The notes below the pieces were generated by a model. The model did no database searches. It saw only the letters and a program-made list of their open reading frames with translations, and had not been told where the DNA came from. The translations under genes were made by a program, and so were the position numbers. 50,947 nucleotides of DNA from Rhodocyclaceae bacterium (GTDB lineage Bacteria; Pseudomonadota; Gammaproteobacteria; Burkholderiales; Rhodocyclaceae). Of this stretch, positions 20,024 to 27,863 are shown in pieces. The stretch spans positions 1 to 50,947 of the forward strand of contig JAOAHQ010000024.1 in NCBI GenBank assembly GCA_026415155.1. The letters are read 5' to 3'. Each line of letters opens with the position of its first letter. Position 1 is the stretch's first letter.

Positions 20024-20039
20024 CGGCGCGCTCCTTGCA
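20024..20039 (+). promoter_or_regulatory. sigma-54 (-24/-12) promoter of the SLAC1/TDT transporter gene
   Basis: CGGCGCGCTCCTTGCA has GG at 20025-20026 and GC at 20037-20038, separated by exactly 10 nt. It matches the consensus TGGCACG-N4-TTGCA except at the first T and one internal base. Transcription would begin near 20050, 34 nt before the ATG at 20084. The divergent neighbour is a sigma-54 activator, which strengthens the call. Confidence 0.7.
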
Positions 20040-20083
20040 TGCGGTAAGCTTCACTTTTCCCAACCTCCCTCGAGAACAAGATC

Positions 20084-21055
20084 ATGAACACGCCCCCAAC
20101 CCCTCGCCCGCAACGCCTCGAACACTTTCCCATCGCCTTCTTCGCCGCCGTCATGGGCACGACGGGCTTGGCGCTGGCCTGGAAAAAGGCACACCACGTG
20201 CTCGGAATGCCTGCCGAGATCGGCCTTGCGCTGCAATGGTGGGCTTTTTTGCTCTTCGTCGTGATCGCCCTGGTTTATCTCGCCAAGATCGCCTTGCGCT
20301 GGGAGGCCGTCAAGCAAGAGTTTGCGCATCCCGTGCGCATGAACTTCTTCCCCGCAGCTTCCGTCTCGCTGCTTCTGTTGGCCGCTGCCTTTGCCGATGT
20401 CGCGCGCTATAGCGCCGCGGGGCTGTGGCTCGCGGGCGCGGCGCTGCATCTCGTCTTTACGCTGGCCGTGATGTCGAGCTGGCTCCACCACACGCGCTAC
20501 GAGATCAAGCATGCCAATCCGGCCTGGTTCATCCCCGTCGTCGGCAACATCGTCGCGCCGGTGGGCGGCGCGGCGCTCGCGCCGATCGAGCTCTCATGGT
20601 TCTTCTTCAGCATCGGCCTCGTCTTTTGGAGCGTGCTCTTCACCATCGTCCTCTACCGGCTCTTCTTTCACGAGCCCTTGCCCGAGCGCCTCACGCCAAC
20701 GCTCTTCATCCTCATCGCGCCGCCCGCCGTCGGCTCAATCGCCTGGGTGAGGCTTCACGGCGGCGAAATCGACGACGTGGCGCGCATTCTTTACTACGCC
20801 GCGCTCTTCCTCACGCTGCTGCTCGCCGCAAACGCCATGCGCTTCTTTAGGCTGCGTTTCTTCCTCTCGACCTGGGCCTATTCTTTTCCGCTCGCCGCGA
20901 TGACAGTCGCTACGCTCATGATGGCCGAGCACGCCGGCGGCCTCTTCCTGCCGCTTGGCTGGCTACTGCTCGCCATTCTCAGCCTCGTGCTCGCCTTGCT
21001 TACCGTGCGAACGGCGCTGGCCATCGTGCGCGGCGAAATCTGCGTGCCGGAATGA
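20084..21055 (+). CDS. SLAC1 / tellurite-resistance-dicarboxylate (TDT) family transporter
   Basis: A 323-residue membrane protein with about ten hydrophobic segments. The start PQRLEHFPIAFFAAVMGTTGLALAW and later NPAWFIPVVGNIVAPVGG are characteristic of the TDT/SLAC1 anion-channel family (TehA, Ssu1, plant SLAC1). Members move anions such as sulfite, malate, chloride or tellurite-related species; the substrate here is not predictable. It has a -24/-12 promoter and a divergent sigma-54 activator, so expression is probably inducible. Its last 93 nt overlap, in antisense, the end of a small minus-strand gene. Confidence 0.88.
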   Translation: MNTPPTPRPQRLEHFPIAFFAAVMGTTGLALAWKKAHHVLGMPAEIGLALQWWAFLLFVVIALVYLAKIALRWEAVKQEFAHPVRMNFFPAASVSLLLLAAAFADVARYSAAGLWLAGAALHLVFTLAVMSSWLHHTRYEIKHANPAWFIPVVGNIVAPVGGAALAPIELSWFFFSIGLVFWSVLFTIVLYRLFFHEPLPERLTPTLFILIAPPAVGSIAWVRLHGGEIDDVARILYYAALFLTLLLAANAMRFFRLRFFLSTWAYSFPLAAMTVATLMMAEHAGGLFLPLGWLLLAILSLVLALLTVRTALAIVRGEICVPE

Positions 21056-21250
21056 GGCCACGTCCATCGCTCCGCCGGGCTCGCATTGCACCGTGGCCGG
21101 GCGCGGCTGTGGCGCGCCCCCGAAGAGCGCCTGGATGCGCGGCTCGGCGCGCGCCAGCAGCGCGGGATTCTGCCGATAGACCATCAGCAGGAATTCGCGG
21201 TTGGCCTCGATCTCGCGGATTAAGCGCAGGTGACGCTCGCCTTCGCTCAT
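20963..21250 (-). CDS. small hypothetical protein paired with a nucleotidyltransferase
   Basis: A 95-residue protein. The first 50 residues (EGERHLRLIREIEANREF, then LLMVYRQNPALLARAEPRI) look like an amphipathic helical domain. The rest is low-complexity and is read antisense through the 3' end of the transporter, so the C-terminus may be a recent read-through extension. The ATG at 21250 overlaps the stop of the nucleotidyltransferase gene (ATGA) and is preceded by GGAG, so translation is coupled. No family is recognised with confidence; the arrangement suggests a two-gene toxin-antitoxin-like module. Confidence 0.6.
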   Translation of the reverse strand: MSEGERHLRLIREIEANREFLLMVYRQNPALLARAEPRIQALFGGAPQPRPATVQCEPGGAMDVASFRHADFAAHDGQRRSHGKQGEHEAENGEQ

Positions 21251-21741
21251 GAGCTTTCTCCATCACGCAGTTTTTTGAGTGCTTCGAGGTCGATCCGATC
21301 CTTGCTTCGCTGCGAAGCCGCCTTCATCGCGATGAGGTGATCGATCGAGGCCACGGGAACGCGATAAGGGCCTATATCGAGCAAGATGGCCTCGCGGCGC
21401 AGATCGGCATAGGGAACCGGCGAGGCAATCAGCACATCCAGCACGGTGGCTTGCGCCTCTCTCCCTTGCAAGGCAAAGGCCAGCATGCCCTTCTCGCGCC
21501 GCCACTGCTCCAGCCGCTCCGGCTGGGCGAGCGATTCGAGCGGCACGGGCATGACAGGCCGCAGGCCCGCAGCACGGGCATGCGCTATGAAGCGCTCAAG
21601 GTTGGCTGGCTCCATCGCCAGCACGACATCGACATCCATCGTCACGCGCGGATAGCCATGCAGCGCCACAGCCAGGCCGCCCACCAGCACATACTCGGTT
21701 TCGCTTTCCGCGAGGAGCTTGATGAGTTCGTACATGCCCAT
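21247..21741 (-). CDS. nucleotidyltransferase-fold protein (AbiEii/minimal-NTase like)
   Basis: A 164-residue protein using the ATG at 21741, which has GAGG 7 nt upstream. The pattern VLVGGLAVALHGYPRVTMDVDVVL (about 18-41) is the pol-beta nucleotidyltransferase core: GG followed by the paired metal-binding aspartates D36 and D38. A later third carboxylate may be in TVLDVLIAS. A final helix KAASQRSKDRIDLEALKKL is typical of stand-alone NTases (DUF1814/AbiEii relatives), where K..R.K.R.D..DL..L recurs. Such proteins occur as antitoxin or toxin partners in two-gene modules. It is coupled to the 95-residue gene downstream. Confidence 0.75.
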   Translation of the reverse strand: MGMYELIKLLAESETEYVLVGGLAVALHGYPRVTMDVDVVLAMEPANLERFIAHARAAGLRPVMPVPLESLAQPERLEQWRREKGMLAFALQGREAQATVLDVLIASPVPYADLRREAILLDIGPYRVPVASIDHLIAMKAASQRSKDRIDLEALKKLRDGESS

Positions 21742-21786
21742 GAGGCTACCTCGTCCGCTCGGCAACCGTTTTGCCCGCTTCGCGCC

Positions 21787-23061
21787 TCATTGCAGCAAAC
21801 GCACCTCGCGCTGCGGGAAGGGAATGACGATGCCCTCGGCCTGGAAGGCTCTCCAGATCGCCAGATGGATGTCGGACTTGACCTGCATCGAGCCGTTTTC
21901 GGGATCGCCGATCCAAAAGCCGAGTTCGAGTTCGATACCTGAATCGGCAAAGGCGACGACGAAAGCCTTGGGCGGCGGATCGGCCAGCACGCGCGGCTCC
22001 TGCGCGGCCGCGGCGACGAGAAGCTCTAGCGCGCGTTCGAGATTCGTGCCATAGGCCACCTGCACGCGCGTGGCAAGCCGCACTTTGGGATCGGAAAAGG
22101 TCTCGTTGGCGATTGTCGAGGAAACGAGCATCTCGTTCGGCACGATGGTTTCGATGCCCGTCAATCCCTTGAGCACCGTGTAACGCGTGGTGATTTGGCT
22201 GACGACACCTCGCTGGCCGCCCACTTCGATGAGGTTGCCGATGCGGATCGAGCGGTCGAGCAGGATGATGAAGCCCGAGACGTAGTTGGCGGCGATCTTC
22301 TGCAGGCCAAAGCCCAAGCCCACACCGAGCGCGCCGCCAAAGACCGACAGCGCCGTGAGATCGATACCGACGAGCGGCAGGCCGATGAGCACGGCCAGCA
22401 AAATGAAGAGCGCGCGGGAAAGACGCGCCAGCACGAGGCGCACGTTGCCATCGAGCCCTTCGGCGCCCATCAGGCGCGCTTCGAGAAGGCTGCCCAGCCA
22501 CAGCGCGATGAAGAGCGTCGCCAGCAGCGCCGCCGCGCCCTGCAGCAGGAGCCAGAGGCTTACGCGCGTCTTGCCGAGGCTGAAGCTTGCGGCATCGAGG
22601 AGCTCGATGAGCTCCGGCAGCACGCCGAGAATATGCAGCGCCACGACGCTCCAGGCGGCAAAGGCAAACAGGCGCTCGAAGCTGGCGAGCCAAGGCGCGC
22701 GGGAAAAGAAGCTGTGGCGCAGCACGAAGACCGTCGCGCGGATGACAGAAAGCGAGACAAGCAGCGCAATCGCCAGATCGAGCAGATTGACGTGATGCCA
22801 GGTCTTGAGGATCGGCCGCGCAGCAAAGACGCAGGCGAGCATGAGAAGCGGCAGGCCCAGGCGCTTCAAGCCCCGGCGGCCGAAGTCGAGCGCGCTGCCG
22901 ACTTTTGTCTTGCCCGCAAAGCGCTGCTGGAACCAGCGATCTACGCCCCAGGCGATGAGCCAGCAGACAAGGAGCGTGCCGATCTGCCAGAGCACGTCGG
23001 GGCTGTGCAGATCGCGCCAGATTTCGCCCAAGAGGCGGCCGATTTCTTTCTCCGCGCTCAT
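21787..23061 (-). CDS. MscS-family mechanosensitive ion channel
   Basis: A 424-residue inner-membrane channel with about five to six hydrophobic segments, then the MscS pore-lining and beta domains (ALGVGLGFGLQKIAANYVSG, LLDRSIRIGNLIEVGGQRG, TIVPNEMLVSSTIANETFSD). The family protects against hypo-osmotic shock; some members bind cyclic nucleotides, but no such domain is seen. The ATG at 23061 overlaps the stop of the PLD-like gene (ATGA); an in-frame ATG three codons upstream is a less likely alternative. Confidence 0.9.
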   Translation of the reverse strand: MSAEKEIGRLLGEIWRDLHSPDVLWQIGTLLVCWLIAWGVDRWFQQRFAGKTKVGSALDFGRRGLKRLGLPLLMLACVFAARPILKTWHHVNLLDLAIALLVSLSVIRATVFVLRHSFFSRAPWLASFERLFAFAAWSVVALHILGVLPELIELLDAASFSLGKTRVSLWLLLQGAAALLATLFIALWLGSLLEARLMGAEGLDGNVRLVLARLSRALFILLAVLIGLPLVGIDLTALSVFGGALGVGLGFGLQKIAANYVSGFIILLDRSIRIGNLIEVGGQRGVVSQITTRYTVLKGLTGIETIVPNEMLVSSTIANETFSDPKVRLATRVQVAYGTNLERALELLVAAAAQEPRVLADPPPKAFVVAFADSGIELELGFWIGDPENGSMQVKSDIHLAIWRAFQAEGIVIPFPQREVRLLQ

Positions 23062-23600
23062 GGCTGCCACCGCTCGGCTTCATCGCGATGCCGCCGCCAG
23101 TTGGCGAGATAGGCCTGCGCGAGCGGCCAGTTGCCGCGCAGGATGAGCAGATTCTCTGCATTCCTCGCCTGCGCCGAGAAGGTGAAGTTGTAACTGCCGG
23201 TGACCACCACGGGCGCCTCGCTTTCTGCATCGATCAGGATGATCTTGTTGTGGGCAGAAGCATAGCGGCTTTCGAGGCGCACTTCGATCCCCGCGGCGGC
23301 AAGCTGTGGCAGCTGGCTATTTTCGCCCTTGATCGCCATTTCCCGGTCGGCGAGCACGGCCACCTTGATGCCGCGCCTGTGCGCTTCGATGAGCGCATTG
23401 GCGATGCTGCGGCTCGTCAGCAAAAAGGCCTGCACGTGAATGCTGTGCCGCGCGCCCTCGAGTGCGCGAAGCAGCGCGCCTTCGGCGTCGTCCCAAGGCG
23501 TGAAGAAGACCTCGACGCGTCCCACCGCCGGCAGCTCGGCCGCCGGCGCCGCCGGCACGAGCAGCGTGAGAAACGCGCAGAAGAGCAGCCAGCGCCTCAT
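23058..23600 (-). CDS. secreted phospholipase D-like nuclease (single HKD motif)
   Basis: A 180-residue protein with a Sec-type signal peptide (MRRWLLFCAFLTLLVPAAPA). It has one HxK(x)4D motif with H117, K119 and D124 (AHNKIILID) followed by VVTGSYNFT. Single-HKD proteins of this size resemble the Nuc/PLDc_2 endonuclease family, which dimerise to form one active site. It is likely periplasmic. It overlaps mscS downstream and the RsmB gene upstream by 4 nt each. Confidence 0.85.
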   Translation of the reverse strand: MRRWLLFCAFLTLLVPAAPAAELPAVGRVEVFFTPWDDAEGALLRALEGARHSIHVQAFLLTSRSIANALIEAHRRGIKVAVLADREMAIKGENSQLPQLAAAGIEVRLESRYASAHNKIILIDAESEAPVVVTGSYNFTFSAQARNAENLLILRGNWPLAQAYLANWRRHRDEAERWQP

Positions 23601-24859
23601 GACCGCCGCTCCAGCACGGCGGCATAAAAGCCATCGGTGTCATGGACGTGGGGCAAAAGGTGCAGATCTTCTCCCTCCTGCTCGATCGCGATCCCTTGCA
23701 TGGCGAGGATTTCTCCTGCATTGCGGCGCGCGAAGCTGGCATGAGCAGCGAGGAAGGCATCGACGATCGCCTCGTTTTCCTCGGGCAGGAGGCTGCACGT
23801 CGCATAGACGAGCCGGCCGCCGGGCTTGAGGAGCCGCGCCGCGGCGGCGAGGATAGCAGCCTGTTTTGCGGTGAGCTCGGCGATGCTAGCAGGCGTCTGC
23901 CGCCACTTGAGGTCGGGATTTCTGCGCAAGGTGCCAAGCCCCGAGCAAGGCGCATCGACGAGCACGCGGTCGCATTTGCCGGCAAGCCGTTTGATGCGCG
24001 CATCGTGCTCGTGCGCGATGACGACCGGATGGACATTCGATAGCCCAGAGCGCGCGAGGCGGGGTTTCAGCTTGGCAAGGCGCTTTTCCGAGACGTCAAA
24101 GGCGTAGAGCCGGCCCGTCGAGCGCATCAGGGCGCCGAGCTGCAAGGTCTTGCCGCCCGCGCCGGCGCAGAAATCGACGATCATCTCGCCGCGGCGCGGC
24201 GCGACGAGATGGCCGATGAGCTGGCTGCCTTCGTCCTGCACTTCGATGAGCCCCTCCAAGAACAAGGGGTGCCTCGCCAGTGCAGGCTTCTCCCTCAAGC
24301 GGATGCCTGCCGGCGCATAGCGGCAGGGCGAGGCGGCGATGCCAGCTTCGGTAAGCTGCAAGCGCACGGTCTCCCGCTCGGCCTTGAGCACATTGACGCG
24401 CAGATCGAGCGGCGCCGGCCGGTTGAGCGCATGCATGAGGCGGGGGAACTCCTCCTCCGGAAAGTGCGCCGCGAGGCGTTCGTAGAGCCAATCGGGCAGC
24501 TCAGAAGCCTCCGCTGGAGAGAGCAGCGGCTCGGGCTGGGCCTTGCGTTCAGCGAGCCATTCGGCCTCATGCCGTAAGAGCGCGCCTTCGAGCGCGCGTT
24601 GCGAGTAGCCGAGCTCGCGCGTCAAAGCGGCGAGCACCAAACGCCGTGGCTCTTCACTGCCGGCCCAGGCGGCAAGCGTTCGCTTCTTCCTCAATACGGC
24701 GTAGGCGGCTTCGGCGATCAGCGCGCGCTCGCGCGGGCCGGCGTGCGTGCGGCGGAAGAAGGCAGATAGCAGCGCATCGGCTGGCTGCATGAAGCGCAGC
24801 GCTTCGGCCGTCGCGGCGACGGTCGCTTCGAGGAGGGTGCGAGAGAGGGAGGCGGTCAT
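23597..24859 (-). CDS. rsmB: RsmB-family 16S rRNA (cytosine-C5) methyltransferase
   Basis: Methylates C967 of 16S rRNA in E. coli using SAM. The 420-residue protein has an N-terminal NusB-like domain (to about 140) and a Rossmann methyltransferase with VDFCAGAGGKTLQLGAL, DAPCSGLGTLRRNPDLKW and YATCSLLPEEN, the last two holding the paired catalytic cysteines. It is shorter in the N-terminal region than some homologues but all catalytic motifs are intact. Confidence 0.93.
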   Translation of the reverse strand: MTASLSRTLLEATVAATAEALRFMQPADALLSAFFRRTHAGPRERALIAEAAYAVLRKKRTLAAWAGSEEPRRLVLAALTRELGYSQRALEGALLRHEAEWLAERKAQPEPLLSPAEASELPDWLYERLAAHFPEEEFPRLMHALNRPAPLDLRVNVLKAERETVRLQLTEAGIAASPCRYAPAGIRLREKPALARHPLFLEGLIEVQDEGSQLIGHLVAPRRGEMIVDFCAGAGGKTLQLGALMRSTGRLYAFDVSEKRLAKLKPRLARSGLSNVHPVVIAHEHDARIKRLAGKCDRVLVDAPCSGLGTLRRNPDLKWRQTPASIAELTAKQAAILAAAARLLKPGGRLVYATCSLLPEENEAIVDAFLAAHASFARRNAGEILAMQGIAIEQEGEDLHLLPHVHDTDGFYAAVLERRS

Positions 24860-24863
24860 GGCA

Positions 24864-25850
24864 TCACTCGATTTCGATCAGGGTGGCGAGCTGTTCATAC
24901 ACCTCGCCTTTTCTGTCCTTGTGGCGAATCTTGATCGGCAGCCAGCTGTCGGCGTCGAGCCAAACGAGGGTCTCCTCGTTGCCGGCAACGATCGTATAGG
25001 CACGCGCCGAACGCACCCCCTGCGGCAATTCGACGGGAGCGACTGGGCCGACCGTCACGGCGTAGGTGGAGACCCGGCGCCCGGCGGCGACCGCCACACC
25101 CAAAGGCGTCTCGGCCTCGAGCACGCCGAGCTGATAGAAGATCGACAAGAGATCCTGCGTGCCGGCCACAAACTCGACGCGCAGACCGTTGATCTCCACC
25201 GAGTTTTCCTCAGGGAGGAAACGGATGCGCTCCTTGAGCTTGTCGTTCTGCCAGCGCTCGAATGCAAGCGGCCGCAGGCCATGGGCATCGAAGCGGCCGC
25301 GGCTTTCCTGCACGACCTCTACGGGTCTGAACAAGGCCGCCAGGCCCGTCGTGCGCGTCTTGGCAACGAGCTCATAGCGCTCACCGTCGTGCTGCCAGCG
25401 CTGCTCGCTCTCGCCGATCACGAAGCCTTCGCCGCGTATGACCCGAAAGACGATGCGCCCGGAGGCCGGCAGCCGGCCAATGCGTGGCGGCAAGGGGGAA
25501 GAAGGCGCGAAAGTCGGCGCCGGCGGCACGGCCTCGGCGATCGATGCCGGCGGCTCGGCAGACGCAGGCGGCTCAGAAGCACTGGCTTCGCCAGCCGGCG
25601 GCGTTGGAACTTCGGGCATTGATGGCGCGGCAGGAGGCTTGGGCGGCGGGGATGGCGCTTTCCTCGCCGGCTGGGGCTTGATCGGTGTGGGCAATGGAGT
25701 AGGCGGCGGCAGAAGGAGCGTGGCATCGAGCGTCCTCGCTTCCTCTTCCTGCGGCAAAGACCAGCCGGGCGAGCAGAGCAAGGCGGCATGAAGGAGCAAG
25801 GACAAAGCGAGCGCGAGCCAAAACGAGCGCCGCGCGCCCAGCGCGTACAT
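24864..25850 (-). CDS. DUF3108 domain protein, membrane-anchored
   Basis: A 328-residue protein. A signal/anchor helix (FWLALALSLLLHAALLC) is followed by a long Pro/Ala/Glu-rich linker (about 35-130) and a C-terminal DUF3108 domain (about 135-328, with GRFDAHGLRPLAFERWQN). DUF3108 proteins are predicted periplasmic with no proven activity. In the linker, AVPPAPTF is encoded by a variant of the dispersed 19-nt motif in inverted orientation. The gene begins one base after the purN stop and ends 4 nt before the rsmB start. Confidence 0.85.
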   Translation of the reverse strand: MYALGARRSFWLALALSLLLHAALLCSPGWSLPQEEEARTLDATLLLPPPTPLPTPIKPQPARKAPSPPPKPPAAPSMPEVPTPPAGEASASEPPASAEPPASIAEAVPPAPTFAPSSPLPPRIGRLPASGRIVFRVIRGEGFVIGESEQRWQHDGERYELVAKTRTTGLAALFRPVEVVQESRGRFDAHGLRPLAFERWQNDKLKERIRFLPEENSVEINGLRVEFVAGTQDLLSIFYQLGVLEAETPLGVAVAAGRRVSTYAVTVGPVAPVELPQGVRSARAYTIVAGNEETLVWLDADSWLPIKIRHKDRKGEVYEQLATLIEIE

Positions 25851-26492
25851 TCATCCCTCCGCCGGCACGCAAAGCGCCGCGCCTGCCGGCGTGGCCTCGC
25901 CCTGCCAGACGACGCGTCCATCATCGGCGAGCCGGCAGCGGCCGGTGAGAATGGCGCGCGCCGCCTGGGGGTAGATACGGTGCTCCTGGGCGAGCACGCG
26001 CGCGGCGAGCGCCTCGGCGGTATCGCCGGCGAGCACCGGCACGGCGGCCTGAATGATGATCGGCCCGCTATCGAGCGCTGGCGTGACGAAATGCACCGTG
26101 CAGCCGTGGATGCGCACGCCGGCGGCGAGCGCCGCCTCATGGGTATGCAAACCGGGGAAGGCGGGCAGGAGTGAAGGATGGATATTGACGAGCCGGCCCG
26201 CGAAGCGGCGCACGAAGCCCTCGGTCAGCACGCGCATGAAGCCGGCAAGCAAGACGAGCTCGCCGCCGCGCGCTTCGATCTCGGCAGCAAGCGCCGCATC
26301 GAAGGCTTCGCGCGAGGGAAAGGCCTTGTGGTCGATGATGGCCGTTGGCAGGCCGCGCGCCGCGGCCCAGGCAAGCCCCGCGGCCTCCGGCCGGTTGCTG
26401 ATGATGCCGGCACAGGTGCCGGGCAAGTTCGCTTCGATCAAGGCCTGCATGTTGCTGCCGCGGCCGGAAATGAGGATGACGTAGCGTTTCAT
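25851..26492 (-). CDS. purN: phosphoribosylglycinamide formyltransferase
   Basis: Transfers a formyl group from 10-formyl-THF to GAR in purine synthesis. The 213-residue protein opens VILISGRGSNMQALIEA, and has the catalytic histidine in HPSLLPAFPGLHTH and the catalytic aspartate in TPALDSGPII. The start overlaps the lipoprotein gene's stop by 4 nt. purM lies about 6 kb away on the same strand rather than next to purN as in E. coli. Confidence 0.97.
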   Translation of the reverse strand: MKRYVILISGRGSNMQALIEANLPGTCAGIISNRPEAAGLAWAAARGLPTAIIDHKAFPSREAFDAALAAEIEARGGELVLLAGFMRVLTEGFVRRFAGRLVNIHPSLLPAFPGLHTHEAALAAGVRIHGCTVHFVTPALDSGPIIIQAAVPVLAGDTAEALAARVLAQEHRIYPQAARAILTGRCRLADDGRVVWQGEATPAGAALCVPAEG

Positions 26493-27175
26493 TTGGCAGG
26501 GATGGGAAGAAAGACGGCGGTGGCAAGGCTTTGCGCCACCTTGACGACGAGGCGCTGGCTGCGCTCGGCGGCGATCTTCGACAAAAGATCGAGGCTGCCG
26601 ATGAGCTTGCCGAATTCGCGCTCGAAGGAAAGGTTCTGAATCGGCCCCATCTCGTTGGAAAAAAGCAAGGGGGAACCGGCCGGCAGATCGTGCTCAGGCA
26701 GGCTGCGCCGCGCGTTGGCGAGCTTCCAGGCGGCGATCTCGACATTGCGCGCGGCGTTGTATAAGAGCTGCGGATCGAGTTCGTCGAGCAAAAAGAATTC
26801 CCTTTTGCCGCCAAAGGCATCATGCAGCATGGCCGCAAGCCCCCCGACGAAGGCCGCGACGCGATCCTCGGCATAGTCCTCGCGCAAGCCGGCGAGGATC
26901 AACGCCGTGCCGCGCCGGCCTGCGGCATCCGTCCAGCGCTCGGGCGCGAAGACTGCTTCGATGGCCGCTTCGAGGGAAGGATGCCCGCCCTTCTTCCATT
27001 CGCGCGGATTGCGCCGGTAGAGCTTCTCGGCAAGCCGCCGCAGGCTCGCGTCGATCTCCTGACGGTGCAAGTCGGCGATGCGGTCGATGTCGCCCTTGAC
27101 GAGTTGCCGCGGATTCGACAGGCAGCCGGAGAGCGCAGCAAAGAGAAACATCATGAGCCATGCGCGCCGCCTCAT
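26489..27175 (-). CDS. hypothetical lipoprotein
   Basis: A 228-residue protein from the ATG at 27175, which overlaps the DedA stop (ATGA). The N-terminus MRRRAWLMMFLFAALSGC ends in a lipobox, so it is probably lipidated. The rest is alpha-helical with no recognised catalytic motif. It contains LYRRNPREWKKGG and DPQLLYNAARNVEIAAWKLA, a pattern I associate with betaproteobacterial lipoproteins of unknown function. Confidence 0.8.
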   Translation of the reverse strand: MRRRAWLMMFLFAALSGCLSNPRQLVKGDIDRIADLHRQEIDASLRRLAEKLYRRNPREWKKGGHPSLEAAIEAVFAPERWTDAAGRRGTALILAGLREDYAEDRVAAFVGGLAAMLHDAFGGKREFFLLDELDPQLLYNAARNVEIAAWKLANARRSLPEHDLPAGSPLLFSNEMGPIQNLSFEREFGKLIGSLDLLSKIAAERSQRLVVKVAQSLATAVFLPIPAK

Positions 27176-27834
27176 GGGCGCGCGGCCGCGAGCCGCTGCC
27201 TGAGCCAGCCCACGGCGATCGGCAGCACGGAGACGAGGATGATGCCGACGATGACGAGCGAGAGATTGTTCTTCACCAGCGGCAAATTGCCGAACCAGTA
27301 GCCGGCGAGCGTCAGCGAGCCCACCCACAGCACGGCGCCCAGAAAGTCGAAGACGAAGTAGCGCGCATAGTCCATGCGCGCCACGCCGGCGACGAAGGGC
27401 GCGAAGGTGCGCACGAGCGGCACGAAGCGCGCGATCATCATCGTCAGCGCGCCATGGCGTTCATAGAAGGCATGGGTCTTTTCATAGGCGGCGCGGTTGA
27501 AAAAACGCGAGCCCTCGCCCCAGCGCAGGATGTGGCCGCCCACCCAGCGGCCGATCCAGTAATTGACGTTGTCGCCGAGCACCGCGGCCGTGAGCAGCAC
27601 GGCGATCAGCGTACCGATCGTTATGCCGCCGCCGCCCACGCCTTCAGCCGCCAGGGCGCCGGCGACGAAGAGCAGGGAATCCCCCGGCAGAAAGGGCGTC
27701 ACGACAAGCCCCGTCTCGCAAAAGACGATCAGAAACAGGATCGCGTAGATCCAGACGCCATACTCGGCTACCAGGAGCGCGAGGTGCTTATCGAGATGGA
27801 GGACGATGTCGAAGAATTGGGTGAGAAGTTCCAT
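27172..27834 (-). CDS. DedA-family membrane protein
   Basis: A 220-residue membrane protein with about five to six hydrophobic segments. The DedA motifs FCETGLVVTPFLPGDSLLF and ARFVPLVRTFAPFVAGV (with conserved arginines) are intact. DedA/VTT proteins are needed for membrane homeostasis, some acting as undecaprenyl-phosphate or phosphatidylethanolamine flippases. It is divergent from mutL with only about 30 bp between the starts. Confidence 0.92.
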   Translation of the reverse strand: MELLTQFFDIVLHLDKHLALLVAEYGVWIYAILFLIVFCETGLVVTPFLPGDSLLFVAGALAAEGVGGGGITIGTLIAVLLTAAVLGDNVNYWIGRWVGGHILRWGEGSRFFNRAAYEKTHAFYERHGALTMMIARFVPLVRTFAPFVAGVARMDYARYFVFDFLGAVLWVGSLTLAGYWFGNLPLVKNNLSLVIVGIILVSVLPIAVGWLRQRLAAARP

Positions 27835-27863
27835 GATCGGCGCAGTTTACAATGCGCGGGCCC

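Noticed and set aside
20017-20039. TGACACG read as the -24 element of the transporter promoter
   Set aside because: Spacing to TTGCA is then five bases too long. The GG at 20025-20026 gives the correct GG-N10-GC arrangement.
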